From: Planctomycetota bacterium
GTDB lineage: Bacteria; Planctomycetota; Phycisphaerae; Phycisphaerales; SM1A02
Direction: 5' to 3'
DNA: 14,375 nt
NCBI GenBank assembly: GCA_009926815.1
Contig: RFOC01000031.1
Span: 1-14,375 of the forward strand
Positions 1 through 6,781 of the stretch are shown here, in pieces. Numbering within the stretch: position 1 is the stretch's first letter; each line of letters starts with the position of its first letter. Position numbers and translations under genes: made by a program. The notes below the pieces were generated by a model, which was not told the origin of the DNA, searched no databases, and saw only the letters and a program-made list of their open reading frames with translations.

Positions 1-134
1 TGAGCGACTGGAACCCGGACAGCGACGCCATGCGGCTGCCCCGCGGAGCCGGCGACCACGCCCATGTGCACCTCGGTGAACGCCACGCGATCGCTCGCCA
101 GCGAGGCCACCACGAGCAGCGAGGCCGGCGTCAC
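1..134 (-). CDS. Unidentified protein, N-terminal fragment cut by window edge
   Basis: An open frame of 44 codons starts at a GTG (134-132) that overlaps the TGA of the receiver-phosphatase gene by 4 nt (GTGA), and runs off the left edge without a stop. The visible peptide begins MTPASLLVVASLASDRVAF, so it opens with a short hydrophobic stretch, and continues with EVHMGVVAG and a Val/Ala-rich run. I do not recognise the family from this fragment. The overlap, the same strand and the match to the other junctions argue that it is the next member of the chemosensory operon. If so, a partner or target of the phosphatase is one possibility. I see no good Shine-Dalgarno sequence, which fits translational coupling. 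The HMG triplet recalls the N-terminus of ApbE flavin transferases, but the flanking residues do not support that call. Confidence 0.5.
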   Translation of the reverse strand, partial: MTPASLLVVASLASDRVAFTEVHMGVVAGSAGQPHGVAVRVPVA

Positions 135-1324
135 GGCTGGTAGAGCACCTGGAGCAGGCTCACGTCGTCCTTGAAGCCGGCGGCGCCCTGCACCGCTCGC
201 GCATGGGCCAGCATGGCATCGAGCGGATCCGCGCCCACCGCGGCGGGGCCCGCGTGCCGAATGAAGTCATCCAGCGTGGCCATCTGCCCGTCGGGTCGCT
301 GGAGTTCGAAGATGCCGTCGCTGTACAGGAGCAGGCGCATGCCCGGCCGGATCTCCACCTCGCTGCTCTCGTAGGGCAGGCCAGTGACCGCGCCGATCAT
401 CAGCCCCTGGCTCTCGAGCCGCTGCAGCGATCCATCCGGGTGCACCAGCAGCGCGGGCGGGTGGCCGGCGCCGGTCCATCGCAGCCGGCCTCGCTTCACG
501 TCCAGGATGCCGTACCACAGCGTGAAGAACATCTCGTTGTGGCGATCCATGGGAAAGAGATCGTTCAAGCCCTCCACCACGGCGCCCGTGTCCCGCATGT
601 CGCGCCCGGGCACGGCACTCGAGTGGATCACGTTCATGGCGCTCACGCCCAGCAGCGCGGGCCCCACGCCATGGCCGCAGACATCCAGCAGGTAGATGGC
701 CAGCTGGGTGTCATCCAGCCAGTGGTGGCCGAACGCGTCGCCACCGAGGCTCTCGCTGGGCACGAATCGCCACGTCGAGGTCGCGGCCCCCTCGACCAGC
801 GGCGGCGGCAGCAGCGACTTCACGTACTCCGCCGCTCGCCGGACCTCCTCCTGCAGATGACGCTCGCTCGCGGCCAGCGCGGCGTAGGCGGCGTTCCGCT
901 GCAGGGCGGCCTTGTAGCCCTCGGCGTGGTGGTGAAGGCGGGCCAGCATCTCCACCGGATCGGGCAGCTTCACCAGGTAGTCGTTCGCACCCAGTTCGAA
1001 CGCCCGCGCCTTGGTCTGGGGCTCCTCCTTCGAGGAAAGCACCACCAGCGGCGTCTCCTGCAGCGCCGGTTGACGGCGGTAGGCGGTGACCAGGTCCAGT
1101 CCATCCACGTCGGGCATCACCAGGTCCTGCAGGATCACGGAGGGGCGAATCTGGAGCGCCTGCTCCACCGCGCGGGCGGGATCTTGGCAGTAGTGCAGGG
1201 TCCAGTCCTTCCGGGAGGCGATCATCCTCTGCACCGCCGCCGCGATGATGGGCTGGTCATCCACCAGCAGGATCACGGTGGGCAGCGTGCCCGGCTGGAT
1301 GACGTTGGACTGGGGCATGGTCAT
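131..1324 (-). CDS. WspR-like response regulator with SpoIIE/PP2C phosphatase output
   Basis: This 397-residue cytoplasmic regulator has an N-terminal receiver (about 15-135), a short helical linker (about 140-175) and a SpoIIE-type PP2C serine/threonine phosphatase domain (about 180-395). The receiver has the acidic pair D22-D23, phospho-acceptor D67 in VILQDLVMP, S97 and K119 in GANDYLVKLPD. These blocks are nearly those of WspR, the diguanylate cyclase output of Wsp pathways. The output domain is different: it shows SLGGDAFG (D196), DVCGHG (D214), TGAGHPPALL, YSDGIFE (D336) and KDDVSL (386-387), which are the PP2C metal-site motifs. I see no GG(D/E)EF. The ATG at 1324 overlaps the cheB stop by 4 nt (ATGA), and a GGAG lies just upstream; an ATG two codons later is the alternative. 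I infer that the CheA kinase phosphorylates D67 and so controls dephosphorylation of an unknown target, perhaps a STAS-type anti-anti-sigma factor as for RsbU-like enzymes. Confidence 0.9.
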   Translation of the reverse strand: MTMPQSNVIQPGTLPTVILLVDDQPIIAAAVQRMIASRKDWTLHYCQDPARAVEQALQIRPSVILQDLVMPDVDGLDLVTAYRRQPALQETPLVVLSSKEEPQTKARAFELGANDYLVKLPDPVEMLARLHHHAEGYKAALQRNAAYAALAASERHLQEEVRRAAEYVKSLLPPPLVEGAATSTWRFVPSESLGGDAFGHHWLDDTQLAIYLLDVCGHGVGPALLGVSAMNVIHSSAVPGRDMRDTGAVVEGLNDLFPMDRHNEMFFTLWYGILDVKRGRLRWTGAGHPPALLVHPDGSLQRLESQGLMIGAVTGLPYESSEVEIRPGMRLLLYSDGIFELQRPDGQMATLDDFIRHAGPAAVGADPLDAMLAHARAVQGAAGFKDDVSLLQVLYQP

Positions 1325-2334
1325 CGGCGCATCTCCACGGCATCGAGCATGGCGGCACCGATGGCCTGGATGGGCAGCGTACGCATGGCGGCCTCCAGGC
1401 GAACCGCGGTGCCGGGCATGCCCCACACCACGCTGGTCGCCTGATCCTGGGCCACGGTGGTCCAGCCTGACCGCCGAAGGGCCAGCAATCCCGTCGCCCC
1501 GTCGCGGCCCATGCCGGTGAGCAGGGCCGCGGCTCCGCGCAGGGCGCCACACCCGGCGGCGCTCAGGAAGAGCGCGTCCACCGAGGGTTGATGCAGGTCG
1601 TCCGGGCGGGCGGTCGCCGCGATGAAGCGGCCGTGGCCGTCGAATGCCAGGTGATCCGGCCCCGGCGCGATCCACGCGATGCCGGGCAGTGCACGCGCGC
1701 CCCGCTCGGCCAGCCGCACGTCGTGTCCCGTCTCCTTCGACAGCCATGCCGCCAGACCGGGCACGAAGTGGGCGTCCAGGTGCTGCACGATCACGGCGGC
1801 GAAGGGCATGGGCCTGGGCCATGCTCGAAGCACGGTCGCCAGCGCCTGGGGGCCGCCGGTGCTCGCGCCCAGGAGCGCGATCGGCTGCGCATGAGTCGTC
1901 GTGGGTGGCGGGGCGGAGGCCAGGGTCACCGTCGAGGCGGATCGATCCGCGCGGGTGAGCCGCTCGATCGTTCGCACGCGCTGGCAGAGCGCCTCGATGG
2001 CGGCAGGCGAGGTCATGTTGGGCGTGTCGATGGCGTCGAGCGCACCAGCCCCCAGCGCCTCGAACACCCGGCTCGCGTTGCCGGACACGGTGGCGGTGAC
2101 CACCAGGATCGGGCAGGGTGTGTCGCGCATGATCCGTCGCGTCGCCTCGACGCCGTCCATGACCGGCATGATCAGGTCCATCAGGATCAGGTCGGGACGA
2201 TCGCCGGCGCACATCGCCACGGCCTCCAGGCCATCCACGGCCCGCCACGCCACCTGCGCGCCGGGCATGCGCTCGACGCACTGGCGAAGGGCCTCCATGG
2301 CGATCGGCATGTCGTTGACCAGCCCGATCCTCAT
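1321..2334 (-). CDS. cheB: Chemotaxis-type protein-glutamate methylesterase, WspF-like CheB
   Basis: CheB-family enzyme of 337 residues, normal for the family. It removes methyl groups from chemoreceptor glutamates and so resets receptor signalling. The receiver (1-105) keeps D8, phospho-acceptor D53 in LILMDLIMPVMDG and T80. The first acidic-pocket residue is Asn (N7), and the usual lysine is replaced in the segment GALDAIDTP (97-105), a form I associate with WspF. The linker is about 106-150. The methylesterase domain has the catalytic triad S158 (GASTGG), H185 (VQHLDAHF) and D278 (TGMGRDGA). The ATG at 2334 overlaps the cheA stop as ATGA, with GGGGAG about 8 nt upstream; the stop in turn overlaps the receiver-phosphatase start. 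Its presence with CheR implies a methylated receptor encoded elsewhere. Confidence 0.95.
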   Translation of the reverse strand: MRIGLVNDMPIAMEALRQCVERMPGAQVAWRAVDGLEAVAMCAGDRPDLILMDLIMPVMDGVEATRRIMRDTPCPILVVTATVSGNASRVFEALGAGALDAIDTPNMTSPAAIEALCQRVRTIERLTRADRSASTVTLASAPPPTTTHAQPIALLGASTGGPQALATVLRAWPRPMPFAAVIVQHLDAHFVPGLAAWLSKETGHDVRLAERGARALPGIAWIAPGPDHLAFDGHGRFIAATARPDDLHQPSVDALFLSAAGCGALRGAAALLTGMGRDGATGLLALRRSGWTTVAQDQATSVVWGMPGTAVRLEAAMRTLPIQAIGAAMLDAVEMRR

Positions 2335-4598
2335 GGCACCGGCTCCCCGACGAGGTCGATGATGGTGTCGAGGAAGGTCCGGTCCTGGAAGGAGCCCTTC
2401 GTCAGGTAGGCGTTGGCTCCCGCGTGCAGCCCGGCCTCCCTGTCCTCGGGGCGGTCCTTGTAGCTCACGATCGCCACGGGAAGCCGCTCGAATCTCGGGT
2501 CGCGCCGCAACGCGCGCACGAGCTCGATGCCATTCATGCGCGGCATGTCCAGATCCGTGACGAGCATGTCGAATGCGCCGGCGCAGAGCTGGTTCCAGGC
2601 ATCCACCCCATCCACGGCCACCTCCACGTGGTAGCCGGCCCGCAGCAGCATCTGACGCTCCACCTCGCGCACCGTGATCGAGTCCTCCGCGATCAGGATG
2701 CGACGCCGCACGGGGCCTCCACGGGTGAACGCGGTCGCGGCCATGCCGCGGATTCGGCCCTCGGCCAGCCCTCGGCGGATCGACACCAGCATGTCCTCGA
2801 CGTCCATGACCAGCAGCGGCACGCCATCCTCGTCCAGGGCCGAGGCCGCCACGTGCGGCACGCGTCCCAGACGCGCGTCCAGCGGGCGCACGACCAGATC
2901 CCGCTCCCCCAGGAAGCCGTCGACCAGGATCCCGGTCCGTCCGGCCTCGCCGCCGATCACCAGGATGCTGGCATGCGTGCCGGCCGGAGGATCGCCCGGC
3001 AGCTCCAGAAGCGATGATCCATGCAGCACGCCGATCGATTCGCCATCCAGGTCGAAGGCGAGGCGGCCCTCCGTCCGACGCAGGTCGGCCGAGGCGATCC
3101 GCTCGATGCGGTCGATCCGGGCCAGCGGGAACGCCAGACGCTCGCCGCTCACCTGCATGAGGGCCGCGCGGATCACGCTCAGGGTGATCGGCAGGCTGAG
3201 CACGAAGGTGGTTCCCCGGCCCGGTTCGCTCTCCACCCGCACCGAGCCGCCCAGCTCTCGCATGGTCTGGTGGACCACATCCAGCCCGACGCCCCGGCCG
3301 CTCACCTCGGTGACCGACCCGGCGGTGGAGAAACCGGGCAGGAAGAGGAACTCCAGCAGTTCCGCGCGGGCCAGGCCCTCGGCCACGTCCGCGGACTGCA
3401 GGCGTCGCTCGATCACCTTCGCCCGGATCCGCTCCGGATCGATGCCTCGTCCATCGTCGCGCACGCGAACCTCCAGCATGCCCGCATGGTGACGCGCCTC
3501 CAGTCGCAGCATGGCGGTCTCGCCCTTGCCCGCGGCACGACGATCCGACGGCGACTCCACGCCATGGTCGATCGCGTTGCGCAGGATGTGGTTCAGCGGC
3601 GCGTCCAGCCGTGCCAGGATGTCCCGATCGACCGGCGTCTGCAGCCCCTCCATCTCGAACCGCACCTGCCTGCCGAGCATGCGCGACACGTCCCGCACCA
3701 GGCGAGGGAATCCGGCGGTGGCATCGCCGAAGGGACGCATGCGGCTGCCGATCACCTCGTGGTAGAGCCGTTCGCCCACCTCCTCGGTGCGGCGGAAGGC
3801 GCTCTCGAGCATGCCGGCCAGCCCCGTCACCGCACGGTCCAGCGCGGCCACCTCGCGGTTCATGGCCGATGGATCGCCTGAGGCATCCACCGAGGCTCTC
3901 AGTGCGCGAAGCTGCGCCCGGATCTGGCGCAGCCCTCGCTGCACCTGCGGGAATCGCCGTCCCTCGACCATGCTCTCGCCGGCCAGTCGCATCATGCGGT
4001 CCAGGTTGTCCGCGTTCACGCGAACGGTCCGGACCTCGGTGGAGACCGGCTCCGCATGCCGGACCTGCGCCGGGGTTGACGGCGCGGGCGAGAGCGGCTC
4101 CGCGGCCGGCGTGGATTCCGGCTGGTGGACGGGCAGGGTGGTGGCCGGCTCGGGCGCGGGGGTCGAGACGGGTGGTGCTGCAGGCGCTGCAGCGGATGCG
4201 GGAGCCGGCGCCGAGAGGGCGGTGATCAGTTCGTTGATGGCCGCGGCGTGGTCGGCGTTCCAGGCCGGCACGTCCGGTTCGCGCACGGACTGGAGCGAGG
4301 TGAGGACGTCGGTGCCCTGCAGCAGCTGCTGCACCCGGCCGGAGGTGCATCGCTCGACGCCCTTCTGGATCCGCACCAGCGCGTCCTCCATGGCATGGGC
4401 CAGGGACACCACCGACTCGAGTCCCACCACGCGTCCGGCGCCCTTGATCGAGTGGGCCGCGCGCATGATCGCCGTGACCGGCGTGGCATCGTCGGGATGG
4501 GCCTCCAGCGCCAGCAGGCCGGCATTCAGCGCCTGCCCGTGGACCTCCACCTCGCCTCGGAAGAGCTCGAACAGATCCAGTCCTCCGAAGCCGCTCAT
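2331..4598 (-). CDS. cheA: Hybrid chemotaxis histidine kinase CheA-REC, WspE-like
   Basis: A 755-residue hybrid kinase at the centre of the chemosensory array. It autophosphorylates and passes phosphate to its own receiver, CheB and the output regulator. Domains in order: HPt (1-105) with phospho-accepting H49 in AAHSIKG; a Pro/Ala-rich linker (about 128-190); dimerisation helices (from about 193); an HATPase domain with N-box HILRNAIDHGVE, DDGRGID and GRGVGLDVV; a CheW-like regulatory domain; and a C-terminal receiver (631-755) with E638/D639, phospho-acceptor D682 in VTDLDMP, S712 and K734. A fused C-terminal receiver is typical of WspE and of other alternative-cellular-function systems, not of the classical flagellar CheA. 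The ATG at 4598 overlaps the preceding cheW stop (ATGA), and a strong GGGAGGTGA lies 7 nt upstream. All catalytic motifs look intact. Confidence 0.96.
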   Translation of the reverse strand: MSGFGGLDLFELFRGEVEVHGQALNAGLLALEAHPDDATPVTAIMRAAHSIKGAGRVVGLESVVSLAHAMEDALVRIQKGVERCTSGRVQQLLQGTDVLTSLQSVREPDVPAWNADHAAAINELITALSAPAPASAAAPAAPPVSTPAPEPATTLPVHQPESTPAAEPLSPAPSTPAQVRHAEPVSTEVRTVRVNADNLDRMMRLAGESMVEGRRFPQVQRGLRQIRAQLRALRASVDASGDPSAMNREVAALDRAVTGLAGMLESAFRRTEEVGERLYHEVIGSRMRPFGDATAGFPRLVRDVSRMLGRQVRFEMEGLQTPVDRDILARLDAPLNHILRNAIDHGVESPSDRRAAGKGETAMLRLEARHHAGMLEVRVRDDGRGIDPERIRAKVIERRLQSADVAEGLARAELLEFLFLPGFSTAGSVTEVSGRGVGLDVVHQTMRELGGSVRVESEPGRGTTFVLSLPITLSVIRAALMQVSGERLAFPLARIDRIERIASADLRRTEGRLAFDLDGESIGVLHGSSLLELPGDPPAGTHASILVIGGEAGRTGILVDGFLGERDLVVRPLDARLGRVPHVAASALDEDGVPLLVMDVEDMLVSIRRGLAEGRIRGMAATAFTRGGPVRRRILIAEDSITVREVERQMLLRAGYHVEVAVDGVDAWNQLCAGAFDMLVTDLDMPRMNGIELVRALRRDPRFERLPVAIVSYKDRPEDREAGLHAGANAYLTKGSFQDRTFLDTIIDLVGEPVP

Positions 4599-5155
4599 GC
4601 CGCCGTCACCTCCCAGCCGGCCCGCAGCGCCTCGGGATCCAGCAGCGAGACCTCGCCGCCGTCCACCACGGCCAGCATGCGGCTTGCGGTGCCCTTGCCC
4701 TGGGCCACCGTCAGGGGCGCCGGGCGAAGCGCCGATCGGGAGACCGTGACCATGCCCTCCACCATGTCCACCTCGAAGGCCCAGCCCCGGCCCGCGGGCC
4801 CCAGCAGGATGAAGCGGCGTCCGGGGCCGGCTGGATCCGATCCACGCTCGAGGTCGAGCAGCTTCTCGATGGATGCCGCCAGCACGATCTCGCCCTCATG
4901 GCCCACCAGGCCGCGGAACGCGGGGTGATTCCTGTGGGGCACGCGGCGGACCGGCGCAGGCATGAAGATCCGTTCCACGCTTCCCGCGGGCAGGGCGAAG
5001 CGCTCGCCGGCCACGCGAAAGACCACCAGTGGCAGGGGATCGCCCTCGGCCGGGGCGATGGGCGCGGCCAGCGCCGCGGTCTGGGCATCGAGGGCATCGT
5101 CAGGCAGTGACCTTCGCGGCCGTTCCATGTCCGTGGAGCGAGAGGGATCGGTCAT
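4595..5155 (-). CDS. cheW: CheW-like coupling protein, WspD-like
   Basis: A 186-residue CheW-domain protein expected to link the receptor to the CheA kinase in the array. About 45 polar N-terminal residues precede the CheW fold, which begins near LPLVVFRVAGERFALP and includes the conserved-looking PVRRVPHR and FRGLVGHEGEI blocks. The order of the genes (CheR, this CheW, CheA) matches wspC-wspD-wspE, and the N-terminal extension fits WspD better than WspB. I chose the ATG at 5155 over an upstream ATG at 5170. It forms an ATGA overlap with the cheR stop and has GGGAGGA six bases upstream (5162-5168). It is the second CheW of the operon; two different couplers are normal for Wsp systems. Confidence 0.88.
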   Translation of the reverse strand: MTDPSRSTDMERPRRSLPDDALDAQTAALAAPIAPAEGDPLPLVVFRVAGERFALPAGSVERIFMPAPVRRVPHRNHPAFRGLVGHEGEIVLAASIEKLLDLERGSDPAGPGRRFILLGPAGRGWAFEVDMVEGMVTVSRSALRPAPLTVAQGKGTASRMLAVVDGGEVSLLDPEALRAGWEVTAA

Positions 5156-6273
5156 GCGCCATCCTCCCATGCCCTGGCCCGCCGGGCCCGCAGGCGAAGT
5201 CGATCCGCTTCGCCATGGTCGCCCCTCGCCTCCGCCAGCGCGCTTGCCTGGAGCAGGGCGAGAGTGTGCATCGGTTCAAGGTACAGCACGCGATCAAGGC
5301 TTCGTCGGGCGTCGTCATCCCGCCGCGTGGCCAACTCCACGGTCGCTCGAAGCCACCACGCCTCGGCATCCATGGCGTGCTCCCTCGTCCACGCCAGCAG
5401 TCCCGCATGGGCCGCGTCCAGCGCTCCGTGGTCCGCCATCGCCCGCAGGTCGGCAAGCGTGCCGGCGCGCGCTGCGGGCGCCGGAACGCTGGGTGCGGTC
5501 GGCGCGGTCGCGGATGCCGACGCTCGCTCCAGCATGAAGGCCCCCGGCGCGTCGATCCACCGGAAGGCACCCTCCCAGATCTCCCTTGGATCGGCATGGC
5601 CCAGGAAGAGCAGCCCGCCCTGGCGAACCCGTTCGATCAGCCGGTCGCGCAGCGTCGCCCGCGAGGGGCCATCGAGATAGATGGCCACGTTCCGGCACAT
5701 GGCGGCATCGCAGCTGGGCGTGGGGGCCGCGTCCAGCAGGTCGGCTTCGACCCAATCGATCATGGCCAGGGCCTCGGCCCGAAGGCGAAGGCTTCCATCA
5801 CGCATCGCCTCGAACCACGGCTGCGCCCACGGAGGCAGGGGTGATCGCTGCCCCAGCGGCGAGACGCATCCCGTGCGAGCGCGGCCTAGGGCGTCGGTGT
5901 TGCGGTCGATGGCCACGATCCGCGTGGATCGTCGGTCGCGTCCCACGCTGGCGGCCGTGGCGGCCATGGAGAGCGCCTCCGCGCCGGTGGCGCAGCCCAG
6001 ACTGGCCAGTTGCAGCGGCCTGCCTCCGTGACCCTCCATCCACCGTCGCAGCGCCTCGAATGCCTGCGGCTGCCGGAAGAGCCAGGTCTCCGGGGGCACG
6101 GCATGACGCCACAGCGTCTCCGCCTCCACCGGATGGCGCTCCAGATGCAGCACCAGATTGGCGTCGGACAGCGCCAGGCGAGAGCCGAGTCGCCTGGCCT
6201 CCTGCAGCAGGTGTTCGGCCACGCCAGCCTCCAGGCCGTGCCGACGCCGGATCCATGCCGCGAGCGGGGTCAT
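5152..6273 (-). CDS. cheR: Chemotaxis-type protein-glutamate O-methyltransferase with TPR-like C-terminus, WspC-like CheR
   Basis: A 373-residue CheR-family enzyme that would use S-adenosylmethionine to methylate receptor glutamates. The all-helical N-domain (1-75) ends in VPPETWLFRQPQAF, the counterpart of the usual ETxFFRxP motif. The SAM-binding loop is LGCATGAEALSMA (92-104; GCATG at 93-97), where the more usual acidic pair after GCATG is AE. CRNVAIYL (193-200) matches the CRNxxIY motif. A Pro/Ala-rich linker (about 250-270) leads to a C-terminal helical region (about 271-365) with TPR character, including AEAWWLRATVEL and ARRSLDRVLYLEP. A TPR tail is the hallmark of WspC relative to plain CheR. 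The ATG at 6273 forms an ATGA overlap with the upstream cheW. The frame is open further upstream, but that part is a shadow of the neighbouring genes. Confidence 0.92.
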   Translation of the reverse strand: MTPLAAWIRRRHGLEAGVAEHLLQEARRLGSRLALSDANLVLHLERHPVEAETLWRHAVPPETWLFRQPQAFEALRRWMEGHGGRPLQLASLGCATGAEALSMAATAASVGRDRRSTRIVAIDRNTDALGRARTGCVSPLGQRSPLPPWAQPWFEAMRDGSLRLRAEALAMIDWVEADLLDAAPTPSCDAAMCRNVAIYLDGPSRATLRDRLIERVRQGGLLFLGHADPREIWEGAFRWIDAPGAFMLERASASATAPTAPSVPAPAARAGTLADLRAMADHGALDAAHAGLLAWTREHAMDAEAWWLRATVELATRRDDDARRSLDRVLYLEPMHTLALLQASALAEARGDHGEADRLRLRARRARAWEDGA

Positions 6274-6764
6274 CCTGGTTCCGCGGCGGGACGCGAGGGT
6301 GCCAGCACGGCCGGTCCCTGCAGCAGCGAGGCATGGAGGGTGGCCAGTCGCGCGGGTTCGAGCAGCAGCACGCTGTCCGCGCCATCGCTGGTCACCTCGC
6401 CCAGGAAGGGCATGCCAGGCAGGCCACCCGGCGTGGTCCACGACGCGCCGCGATCGATGTCCGCCACGCCATCCACGCCATCCACCCGCAACGCGAAGGT
6501 CGCCATCCGAGCGTCCGAGGCATCCTGGTCGGCGCCGTGCACCAGGATCAGCCTGGCTCCAAGCACCTGGGGCACGCCGACTCCGCCCATGAGCAGCGAG
6601 GCATCCACCACCGGCACGAGTTGCCCATGATGATCCATCAGTCCGGCGAGCCATGCGGGGACACCCGGCAGCTGCTTCAGGCGCACCAGCGGGCAGATCT
6701 CGTGGATCCACCGAAGATCCATGGCCAGCGTCCGCCCATCCACTCGAAAGCGCAGCGCCCGCAT
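6270..6764 (-). CDS. cheW: CheW-like coupling protein, WspB-like
   Basis: A compact 164-residue CheW-domain protein, probably a scaffold joining the receptor to CheA. The segment EICPLVRLKQLPGVPAWLAG followed by LMDHHGQLVPVVD is very like WspB (a PLVxLKxLPGxPxWLAG block then GxxVPVxD), and the gene sits just before the wspC-like cheR as in Wsp operons. The chosen ATG (6764) lies 17 nt after the HD-GYP stop; another ATG at 6775 is out of frame. No Shine-Dalgarno sequence is visible, so translation may depend on ribosomes arriving from the upstream gene. The stop overlaps the cheR start (ATGA). The C-terminus is a short Pro/Ala-rich tail. Confidence 0.9.
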   Translation of the reverse strand: MRALRFRVDGRTLAMDLRWIHEICPLVRLKQLPGVPAWLAGLMDHHGQLVPVVDASLLMGGVGVPQVLGARLILVHGADQDASDARMATFALRVDGVDGVADIDRGASWTTPGGLPGMPFLGEVTSDGADSVLLLEPARLATLHASLLQGPAVLAPSRPAAEPG

Positions 6765-6781
6765 GGCCGCAGCATAGGGGC

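Noticed and set aside
1..134. ApbE flavin transferase N-terminus (HMG motif)
   Set aside because: Only three residues fit, and the following segment is unlike ApbE; too short to name.
203..1444. 413-codon plus-strand open frame opposite the receiver-phosphatase gene
   Set aside because: His/Gln/Arg-rich peptide without domains; the opposite strand encodes clear receiver and PP2C motifs.
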